DNA of 64,000 nt from JASLDZ01 sp965199975 (GTDB lineage: Bacteria > Pseudomonadota > Alphaproteobacteria > Caulobacterales > Caulobacteraceae), in NCBI GenBank assembly GCA_965199975.1, contig OZ241340.1, forward strand, positions 1,736,001 to 1,800,000. The letters are read 5' to 3'. Shown here piece by piece: positions 1 through 8,483 of this stretch. Below the pieces are notes generated by a model, which was not told the origin of the DNA, made no database searches, and was given only the letters and a program-made list of their open reading frames with translations. The translations under genes and the position numbers were made by a program. The stretch's first letter is position 1; each line of letters opens with the position of its first letter.

Positions 1-1201
<1,201 letters not shown>

Positions 1202-1202
<1 letters not shown>

Positions 1203-2701
1203 CAGGCGGCTTCCGCAAAGGCGTCAGCCACCGCGGCGCGCTGGGCGGCGGTCATGTGCAGGCCGAGCTTGGTGCGCCGCCACAGCACGTCCTCGGCCGT
1301 GCGCGCCCACTCCACGCGCCGCAGATATGCGATCTCGCGCGCGGTCAGCCCCGCGCCGAAGTCGCGCCCAAGATCGCTCCAGCCGGCGGCGTCGCCCAGC
1401 ACCTCCTGCAGGCGCGAACCATAGGCGCGGCACAGGCGGGTGAGGTGTGGCTCGCCCAGCCACGGCCGCGCCGCCGCCACCCGTGCGCGGAAGACGTCGA
1501 AGCCTTCGGGCAGGTCGCCGCCGGGCAGGTGGGCGCGGGCGGTCCAGGCGGGGGCGGTCACGCCGAGCGGGATGGCCAGGAGGCTCAAGGCGTGCTCGCC
1601 GAGCTTGCGGAAGGTGGTGATCTTGCCGCCGTACACCGTCAGGAGCGGCGCCGCGCCTGCGGGCGCATCGAGGTCGAGCACATAGTCTCGCGTCACCGCC
1701 GAGGCGTTGGCGTGGCCGTCCTCGTGCAGGGGCCGCACGCCGGCATAGCTCCACACCACGTCGGCGGGCGCGATCTGGCGGATGAAATAGCCGTTCACCG
1801 CCGCGCACAGGTAGGCGATCTCCGCGACCGAAGCGGCCACCGGCCCCGGATCGCCCTCCACGGGCACATCGGTGGTGCCTACAAGCGTGAAGTCGCGCTC
1901 ATAGGGAATGGCGAACACCACCCGCCCGTCGGCTTCCTGCAGCGTGTACGCCCAATCGCCCTCGTAGAGGCGCGGCAGCACGATGTGGCTGCCCTTGACG
2001 AGCTTGACGCTGCGGCCGGGGGCGTTGGCGCCCAGGCTGCGGCCCACCGTGTCGACCCACGGGCCGGCGGCGTTGACGAGCGCGCGTGCTCGCACCGTCT
2101 CCTCGCGCCCGTCGTCGTCGCGCAGGTCGGCGCGCCAGATTTCTCCCTCGCGCTTGGCCGAGAGGAGTCGGGTGCGCGTGAGGATGCGCGCGCCGTGCTC
2201 GGCGGCGTCGAGCGCGGCCAGGACCACCATGCGCGCATCGTCGGTCCAGGCGTCGGAATAGGCGAAGCCGCGCGTCAGCTCGGGCTTAAGCGGCGCGCCC
2301 TGCGATGTGTGGCGCAGGTCGAGCGTCGTCGTCCCCGGCAGGGTGCGGCGGCCGCCGAGGTGATCGTAGAGGAACAGTCCGAGCCGAAGCAGCCAGGTCG
2401 AGCGCAGGCCCGTATGGTGCGGCAGCACGAAGCGTAGGGGGTAGATCAGGTTCGGCGCGGCGCGCAGCAGCACCTCGCGCTCGGCCAGCGACTCGCGCAC
2501 CAGCCGGAAGGCGTACTGCTCGAGATAGCGCAGGCCGCCGTGGATCAGCTTGGAGCTCGCAGACGAGGTGGCCCCCGCAAGGTCGCCCGCTTCGCACAGC
2601 GTGACCCGCAGGCCGCGGCCAGCGGCGTCGCGGGCGATGCCGCAGCCGTTCACGCCGCCGCCGATCACCAGCAGGTCGCTCGGTGCTGCGCCCTCGCTCA
2701 T
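1202..2701 (-). CDS. glpD: Aerobic glycerol-3-phosphate dehydrogenase
   Basis: FAD-dependent oxidation of glycerol-3-phosphate to dihydroxyacetone phosphate, passing electrons to quinone at the inner membrane. 499 residues, normal for GlpD. The Rossmann FAD motif GGGVNGCG is at residues 14-21 and the substrate-domain SSKLIHGGLRYLE at about 49-61; the C-terminal part is the usual helical DAO_C cap. I take the ATG at 2701 (MSEGAAPS) because it is the nearest start before the FAD motif; an in-frame ATG 27 bases further upstream would only add a basic stretch. It leads the glpD-glpK operon. The 144 bases to the divergent sigma-factor gene must hold its promoter; no convincing operator was recognised. 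Confidence 0.96.
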
Positions 2702-2845
2702 TGATCCGCACCCTACATCTCGTGGCACCGCGCACGGCGGCGCTTTCTTAAAGCCCGCGGCGCCGCCGCACGGAAGCCGCTTCTGGGAAGCGAAACCGCG
2801 AGGGCGGGTTGAGACCGCCGCAGGACGCGCTAAAGATGCGGCGGT

Positions 2846-3448
2846 ATGGCTGCTTCACTGGACGTGACCGACGTGGCCCCATCCTCCAACGAGGCCGCCT
2901 CCGCGCGGGAGCGCTTGGCCCGCGACCTGCGGGCGACGGCGGACGGTGACAAGCGCGCCTTGTCACGAGTGTACGACAGCACTTCGGCGAAGCTTTACGG
3001 GGTATGCCTGCGTATCTTGCGTGACGAAGCCGAGGCCGAGGACACCTTGCAGGACGTCTATCTCACGATCTGGCGACGGGCGGGTTCGTTCGACCCTGCG
3101 CGCGGTGTGAGCCCGGTGACCTGGCTGGCGGCCATCGCTCGCAACCGGGCGATCGATCGTTTGCGGGCGGATCGCTCGTCTCATTCGCGCCCCCTCGAAG
3201 CCGCGGCGCAGACGCCAGATCCCGCGCCGCTCGCCAGCGCCGGGCTGGAGCGTCGCCAGGAGGCCGTGCGGCTGAACGGGTGCCTGGAGGCGTTGCCGCA
3301 GGACCACGCCGCGGCGGTGCGCGCCGCCTTCTTCGGCGGCCTCACCTACGCCGCCCTCGCCGAGGCCGCCGCCGTGCCGCTGGGCACCATGAAGAGCCGC
3401 ATCCGCCGGTCGCTGCAGCAGCTGAAGGGCTGCCTCGACCATGACTGA
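2846..3448 (+). CDS. ECF (SigK-type) RNA polymerase sigma factor
   Basis: Extracytoplasmic-function sigma factor of the group that pairs with RskA-type anti-sigma factors. 200 residues. Region 2 (about 37-107) contains the core-binding segment rich in EAEAEDTLQDVY and the -10 recognition helix ending in ARNRAIDRLR; region 4 (about 137-195) holds the helix-turn-helix LTYAALAEAAAVPLGTMKSRIRRSL. The stop overlaps the anti-sigma gene by 8 bases, as usual for sigma/anti-sigma pairs. The ATG at 2846 lacks a strong Shine-Dalgarno. The signal it answers cannot be read from the sequence; relatives respond to membrane or redox stress. Confidence 0.93.
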   Translation: MAASLDVTDVAPSSNEAASARERLARDLRATADGDKRALSRVYDSTSAKLYGVCLRILRDEAEAEDTLQDVYLTIWRRAGSFDPARGVSPVTWLAAIARNRAIDRLRADRSSHSRPLEAAAQTPDPAPLASAGLERRQEAVRLNGCLEALPQDHAAAVRAAFFGGLTYAALAEAAAVPLGTMKSRIRRSLQQLKGCLDHD

Positions 3449-4121
3449 CGTTCACGACGAGGCGCCCGGTTCGGACGACCTTCTCGCCGCCGAGCAGGCG
3501 CTGGGCGTGTTGGACGCGGCAGACCGAGCCGAGGTCGAGCGCCGCCTGCGCGAGGAGCCGGCCTTCGCCGCCGCTGTCGAGGACTGGACGCTGCGCCTGG
3601 CCAAGGTCGCCGACGAGGCGCCGATGCATGCGCCGCCGCCGGGCGTGTGGGCGCGGATCGTAAGTCGCCTCGGCGCGGACGTGGTCGAGTTTCGCCTGCG
3701 TCGCAGCCTCGCCGTCTGGCGCGCCGCGACTGGGATGGCCGCGGCGCTCGCGGCCTGCCTGGCCGCCGCGCTCGTGTGGCCGCACCACAACCATATCCAG
3801 ACCGCCCGGCTGACAGGCGACCAGAACGGCAGATACGTCTACGTCGTGGTCTATGACGCCGCTCTGGGCCGTGCGGTGTTCACCGCCGCCGACCAGACCG
3901 GCGTCGCAGGCCGCACGCCGCAACTCTGGGTGCTGCCGCCGGGGGCCAAGCCGGTCTCGCTCGGGATCGCACCCGCAGGCGGCGTGACGAGCCTGCCGAT
4001 CGCGCGCCAGCTCTCGGGCCCGGGCCGCACGCTTGCGGTGTCGCTGGAGCCCTCGGGCGGTTCGCCGACGGGGCAGCCGACGGGACCGGTGGTCGCCACG
4101 GGCGCGCTCACCCCGATCTGA
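3441..4121 (+). CDS. RskA-family anti-sigma factor
   Basis: Membrane-bound anti-sigma factor expected to hold the upstream ECF sigma factor inactive. 226 residues. N-terminal cytoplasmic anti-sigma domain (about 10-75, with LLAAEQALGVLDAADRAEV and a PPPGVWARI segment), one transmembrane helix (about 95-117, rich in Ala/Leu), and a periplasmic RskA domain (about 125-226) with the family hallmarks QLWVLPPG, SLGIAP and LEPSGGSPTGQPTGPV. The ATG lies inside the sigma-factor end (8-base overlap), giving near equimolar synthesis. The anti-sigma domain shows no HxxxCxxC zinc motif, consistent with the RskA class. Followed by a terminator-like hairpin. Confidence 0.93.
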   Translation: MTDVHDEAPGSDDLLAAEQALGVLDAADRAEVERRLREEPAFAAAVEDWTLRLAKVADEAPMHAPPPGVWARIVSRLGADVVEFRLRRSLAVWRAATGMAAALAACLAAALVWPHHNHIQTARLTGDQNGRYVYVVVYDAALGRAVFTAADQTGVAGRTPQLWVLPPGAKPVSLGIAPAGGVTSLPIARQLSGPGRTLAVSLEPSGGSPTGQPTGPVVATGALTPI

Positions 4122-4166
4122 GTCTTTCGGCGCGGCCCATGCAGCCGTAGCGCCCCTGCCGCGTTT

Positions 4167-4192
4167 GCGGGCCGGCCCCCGGCCGCTGTTTT
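4167..4192 (+). terminator. Terminator-like hairpin after the sigma/anti-sigma pair
   Basis: A GC-rich stem (GCGG-CCGG paired with CCGGCCGC, one bulged G, loop CCC) is followed two bases later by TTTT. It sits between the anti-sigma stop and the HAD gene, so it probably separates the sigma pair from the sugar operon. Confidence 0.55.
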
Positions 4193-4217
4193 CGCCCGCA
4201 CAGGACCCGCCCCGCCC

Positions 4218-4967
4218 ATGAGCAAGCGCATGATCGCCTTCGACCTCGATGGCACATTGGCGGAGAGCAAGCAGCCGATCGGCGAGGAGATGCAGGGCCT
4301 GATCAAGCGCTTGCTGGATGTGGCGCAGGTGGCGGTGATCTCAGGCGGAGACTGGCCCCAGTTCGAGACGCAGGTCGTGCAGCGCTTGCCCAAGGACGCC
4401 GACGTCTCCAAGCTTTGGATCCTGCCCACCACGGGGGCCAAGATGTACCGTTTCCAGGAAAGCAAGTGGTCCTCTGTCTACAAGGAGGACTTCACCCCCG
4501 ACGAGCGCGACAAGGTGCTGAAGGCCATCAAGGAGGCGGTGAAAGAGGCCGGGCTTACCGAGGAGAAGACCTGGGGCGAACAGATCGAGGATCGTGGCAG
4601 TCAGATCACCTTCTCCGGTCTTGGCCAAGAAGCCCCGCTAGACGCGAAGAAGGCGTGGGACCCTGACTTCAAGAAGCGCAAGAAGCTGCAGGAGACGGCG
4701 TCCACGTCGCTGCCCAACCTCTCGGTCAAGGTCGGCGGCTCCACATCGATCGACATCACCCGCGAGGGTGTCGACAAGGCCTACGGCATGCGCAAGCTGG
4801 AGGAGCATTCGGGTGTGTCGCAGGCCGACATGCTGTTCATGGGAGACGCCATCTACCCCGGCGGAAACGACGATGCCGTGCGCCAGGCCGGTATAGACGT
4901 GATCAAGGTCCGCGATGTGACCGAGACCGCCACAGCCATCGCTGCAGTCATCGCCTGCCTGAAGTAA
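4218..4967 (+). CDS. HAD-IIB protein resembling eukaryotic-type phosphomannomutase
   Basis: Haloacid-dehalogenase superfamily, subclass IIB. 249 residues, close to the ~250 of eukaryotic PMM. Catalytic DxD is FDLDGTLA (Asp9, Asp11); motif II is SGGD (42-45); the late motif GDAIYPGGNDD (209-219) closely resembles the PMM GDKT-PGGND loop rather than the Cof-type GDxxND. The cap region contains NLSVKVGGSTSIDITREGVDK, which resembles the PMM segment preceding the Mg site (my recollection of the family). Likely reaction: mannose-1-phosphate to mannose-6-phosphate, or a sugar phosphatase. First gene of the pentose phosphate operon, with the GH130 gene 71 bases downstream. Mutase versus phosphatase activity cannot be decided from sequence. 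Confidence 0.82.
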   Translation: MSKRMIAFDLDGTLAESKQPIGEEMQGLIKRLLDVAQVAVISGGDWPQFETQVVQRLPKDADVSKLWILPTTGAKMYRFQESKWSSVYKEDFTPDERDKVLKAIKEAVKEAGLTEEKTWGEQIEDRGSQITFSGLGQEAPLDAKKAWDPDFKKRKKLQETASTSLPNLSVKVGGSTSIDITREGVDKAYGMRKLEEHSGVSQADMLFMGDAIYPGGNDDAVRQAGIDVIKVRDVTETATAIAAVIACLK

Positions 4968-5038
4968 CCGGGCCCGACTTGGCGGCGAACGCCGGACATA
5001 TCGACCTCAGCCGCTATGAACTTCAGGGAGACGCACCC

Positions 5039-6322
5039 GTGACTACGCCTCTGGCCGAGCTCAGCGACATCCTGCTGCGCCCCGACTCCGCACGTACAGT
5101 GATCCGCCCCTTCGCGCCGGGCGACCCTGCGCCCTTCGCCGGTAAGGAGAAGCCGCGGACCGAGCGGGTGGTGGAGCGCGTCATGGGCTTGGACGAGGCC
5201 GAACTCGACGCGGAGATCGAGACGGTGATGCGGTCGTTGGATGAGCGACACACGGCGGTGAAGACCCGCTTGCTGCGCCGGTTTGAAGAGCTTGAAGGCA
5301 TAGACGACAAGGAGAAAATGTCACCGAAACAGGCGTTGCTGATCGGCGCCTACTTCAGCGAAGAATTCTCATTTGCTTCGGCGGCGCTGTTCAACCCCAG
5401 CGCCGTGGTGTGCCCCAACCAGGACGGCTTGGGCGAGGGAGATACGCGTTTTCTGTTGGCGCTGCGGGGCATTGGCGAAGGTCACGTATCGTCGCTCACC
5501 TTCCGCACCGGCATCTGGCGCGCCGATGGCGAGATCGAGATCGAGGATCCCAGCCCGAAGTCGACTGGCCCGCGCGTAGACCCGCCGAGCGACACGAAGC
5601 GGACGGCGGAGCTTACATTCGACAGCGACATCGATATCTCGGAAGAGGTGATCTTTCCCTTCCTTCCCAGCCAGGGACGGGGGATCGAGGATGTGCGCTT
5701 GTGCCAATTCGCAGACGACGATGGCTCAACCCACTACCGCGGCACCTTCACCGCCTTCAACGGCTCCGATGTGCGTCAGGCCATGCTGCGCACCCAGGAT
5801 TTCAAGAGCTTCATGTTCCGCTCGCTCGACGGCGAGTGGAATCAGGCCAAGGGCATGGCGTGGTTTCCGCGCCGGATAGATGGTCGCTGGTTCATGCTGG
5901 GCCGCCAGGATAGTGAGAGTGTATGGCTGCTGTCGTCGGATGATGAGTACACCTGGAACGGCGGTGACAAGCTGATCAGCCCCAAATTTCCTTGGGAATT
6001 CATCCAGATGGGGAATTGCGGATCGCCCATCGAGATCGATGAGGGCTGGCTGGTGCTTACCCATGGGGTCGGCGTGGTCCGCAACTACAGCGTGGGGGCG
6101 GCGCTTCTCGACAAGAAGGATCCCTCCAAGGTGCTCGCCCGGTTGGAGACGCCGTTGCTGGAGCCGGACGATAACGAACGCGACGGTTACGTTCCCAACG
6201 TCGTCTACAGCTGCGGCGGCTTTACGCGTGGGCGGACACTCTTCTTGCCCTACGGCGTCGCCGACAACTTCACCGCCTTCTCCACCGTCGCGCTCGATGG
6301 GCTGCTGAAGGCCATGGGCTGA
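5039..6322 (+). CDS. GH130-family glycoside phosphorylase/hydrolase
   Basis: Looks like a five-bladed beta-propeller enzyme of family GH130 (beta-mannoside phosphorylases that release alpha-mannose-1-phosphate, with some hydrolases). 427 residues from the GTG at 5039, chosen because AGGGAG lies 8 bases upstream; a TTG at 4979 would add 20 residues with no ribosome site. Family-like segments are TFTAFNG (about residue 235), AWFPRRIDGRW, MGNCGSPIEIDEGW (about 323-336), LTHGVG (about 340) and YVPNVVYSCGG near the C-terminus. No signal peptide, so a cytoplasmic role on an imported or internal glycan is expected. Sits between the phosphomannomutase-like gene and tkt. The exact linkage and phosphorolysis versus hydrolysis are unknown. 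Confidence 0.8.
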   Translation: MTTPLAELSDILLRPDSARTVIRPFAPGDPAPFAGKEKPRTERVVERVMGLDEAELDAEIETVMRSLDERHTAVKTRLLRRFEELEGIDDKEKMSPKQALLIGAYFSEEFSFASAALFNPSAVVCPNQDGLGEGDTRFLLALRGIGEGHVSSLTFRTGIWRADGEIEIEDPSPKSTGPRVDPPSDTKRTAELTFDSDIDISEEVIFPFLPSQGRGIEDVRLCQFADDDGSTHYRGTFTAFNGSDVRQAMLRTQDFKSFMFRSLDGEWNQAKGMAWFPRRIDGRWFMLGRQDSESVWLLSSDDEYTWNGGDKLISPKFPWEFIQMGNCGSPIEIDEGWLVLTHGVGVVRNYSVGAALLDKKDPSKVLARLETPLLEPDDNERDGYVPNVVYSCGGFTRGRTLFLPYGVADNFTAFSTVALDGLLKAMG

Positions 6323-6392
6323 GACGCGGCGCTTCGCATCCAACACGGCGTTCGCCCGTTACCCCGCCGATTCTTCCCCGAGAGCCTTCCGC

Positions 6393-8483
6393 ATGACCCA
6401 CCAGCCCTCCGGCTCGACCTCCGCACGCGAGGACGGCTCGCCCGAGCGCCTCGCCATCGACACGATCCGCACGCTGACGCTGGACGCGGTGACCAAAGCG
6501 AAATCCGGTCACATCGGCTCTCCGCTGGATTTGGCCCCGGTCGCTCATACGCTGTGGACGCAGTTTCTTGACTACGACCCTGCGACCCCCGACTGGCCTA
6601 ATCGCGACCGTTTTGTTTTGTCGGTCGGCCACGCGTCCATGCTGCTGTACTCGGTGCTGCACTTGGCTGGGGTGCAGGAGATAGACGCCCACGGGAAGAA
6701 GACTGGCAAACCGGCTGTAGGTCTCGACGACATCAAAGCTTTTCGCCAGCTTGGGTCTAAGACGCCGGGCCATCCCGAATACCGGATCACCACCGGTGTG
6801 GAGACCACCACCGGGCCGCTCGGTCAGGGCTGCGGCAACTCCGTCGGCATGGCGATAGCGGCGCAAGCGCTGGGCGAGCGCTTCAATCGCGAGGGCTTCG
6901 ACCTCTTCGACCACGACATCTACGTGCTGTGCGGCGATGGCGACATGATGGAGGGCGTGACCAGCGAAGCCGCTTCGCTCGCCGGGCATCTGGCGCTGCC
7001 GAATCTCTGCTGGATCTACGACTCCAACCACGTGACGATCGAGGGCCGCACGAAGCTTGCTTTCACCGAGGACACCGGCAGACGCTTCGAAGCCTATGGC
7101 TGGAACGTGCTCCATGTGGAGGACGCCAACGACACCGCCGCCGTCGCCAAGGCGTTGCAGACCTTCAAGGCCACCACCGACAAGCCCACCTTCATCGTGG
7201 TGCACTCGGTGATCGGCTACGGTTCGCCCATGGCCGGCACCGGCAAGGCGCACGGCGAGGCCTTGGCCGAGCCCGACCTCATAGCCGAGACCAAGCGTGC
7301 GTATGGCTGGCCCGAGGATTCGAGCTTCCTCGTGCCCGACGGCGTCAAGGCGGCTTTCACAAAGGCGGTAAGCGATCGTGGCGAGCCGCAGCGCGAGGCG
7401 TGGGACGATATGTTCCGGCGCTACGCTGGGAAATATCCGGACGAAGCCAGGGCGTTCGACCTGCTGCGCGAAGGCAAGCTGCCCGAGGGGTGGGAGAAGG
7501 AGCTGCCCACCTTCCCCGCCGATGCCAAGGGCATCGCTTCGCGCGACGCCAGCGGCAAGGTGCTCAACGCCATCGGCCCGGGCCTGCCGGGCCTGATGGG
7601 TGGGGCGGCCGACCTGTCGCCCTCCACCAAGACAGACTTCAAGTGGGAAGGTGCGGGTTCGTTTGAGCCTGGCGAATACGGCGGCCGTAACCTGCACTTC
7701 GGTGTGCGCGAGCACGCCATGGGTTCGGCCGCTAACGGCATGGCGCTGAGCTACCTGCGCTCGTACACCGGCACCTTCCTCGTGTTTCTCGATTACATGC
7801 GGCCGCCGGTGCGGTTAGCGGCGATCATGGAACTGCCGGTCGTCTTCGTGTTCACCCACGATTCGATCGGGGTGGGCGAGGACGGGCCTACCCACCAGCC
7901 GATCGAACAACTGGCCATGCTGCGCGCGACGCCTGGCCTCGACACCATCCGCCCAGGCGACGCCAATGAAACGGCGATGGCCTGGAAAGTGGCGCTGACC
8001 CACACGAACGAGCCCACCGCGCTGATCCTCTCACGTCAGGCGATACCAACGCTCGACCGCTCCAAGTATGCCTCGGCCGAGGGCGTGATGAAGGGCGGCT
8101 ATGTGCTCGGTGATTGTGACGGCGAGCCTGAGGTCATCCTTATCGGCACAGGTTCCGAGCTGCCGATGGTAGTCGAGGCCTTTGAGAAGCTGAAGGCCGA
8201 CGGGGTGAAGGCCCGCGTTGTATCGCTGCCCAGCTGGTATCTGTTCGAGAAGCAGGACCAAGCCTACCGCGACAGCGTGCTGCCGCCCGCTGTGAAGGCG
8301 AGGCTGGCTGTGGAGCAGGGTTCGGAACTCGGCTGGGACCGCTATGTCGGCTCCCACGGCTCCACAATCACCATGTCCACCTTCGGCGCTTCGGCCCCCT
8401 TGGCCAAGCTGCAGGAGAAGTATGGTTTCACGATCGAGAAGGTCGTGGCCAAGGCCCGTGAGCTGATCGAGAAAGCCCGATGA
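6393..8483 (+). CDS. tkt: Transketolase
   Basis: Thiamine-diphosphate enzyme moving two-carbon units between xylulose-5-P, ribose-5-P, erythrose-4-P and sedoheptulose-7-P. 696 residues, slightly longer than the E. coli enzyme. N-terminal Pyr/PP half: GHIGSPLDLAPVAHTLW (38-54), GPLGQGCGNSVGMA (about 143), and the ThDP/Mg motif GDGDMMEG followed by SNH about 30 residues later. The middle domain carries HFGVREHAMGS with the catalytic Glu. The last codons overlap the downstream fusion gene (ATGA), so the two are translationally coupled. Cytoplasmic; central non-oxidative pentose phosphate enzyme. Confidence 0.97.
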   Translation: MTHQPSGSTSAREDGSPERLAIDTIRTLTLDAVTKAKSGHIGSPLDLAPVAHTLWTQFLDYDPATPDWPNRDRFVLSVGHASMLLYSVLHLAGVQEIDAHGKKTGKPAVGLDDIKAFRQLGSKTPGHPEYRITTGVETTTGPLGQGCGNSVGMAIAAQALGERFNREGFDLFDHDIYVLCGDGDMMEGVTSEAASLAGHLALPNLCWIYDSNHVTIEGRTKLAFTEDTGRRFEAYGWNVLHVEDANDTAAVAKALQTFKATTDKPTFIVVHSVIGYGSPMAGTGKAHGEALAEPDLIAETKRAYGWPEDSSFLVPDGVKAAFTKAVSDRGEPQREAWDDMFRRYAGKYPDEARAFDLLREGKLPEGWEKELPTFPADAKGIASRDASGKVLNAIGPGLPGLMGGAADLSPSTKTDFKWEGAGSFEPGEYGGRNLHFGVREHAMGSAANGMALSYLRSYTGTFLVFLDYMRPPVRLAAIMELPVVFVFTHDSIGVGEDGPTHQPIEQLAMLRATPGLDTIRPGDANETAMAWKVALTHTNEPTALILSRQAIPTLDRSKYASAEGVMKGGYVLGDCDGEPEVILIGTGSELPMVVEAFEKLKADGVKARVVSLPSWYLFEKQDQAYRDSVLPPAVKARLAVEQGSELGWDRYVGSHGSTITMSTFGASAPLAKLQEKYGFTIEKVVAKARELIEKAR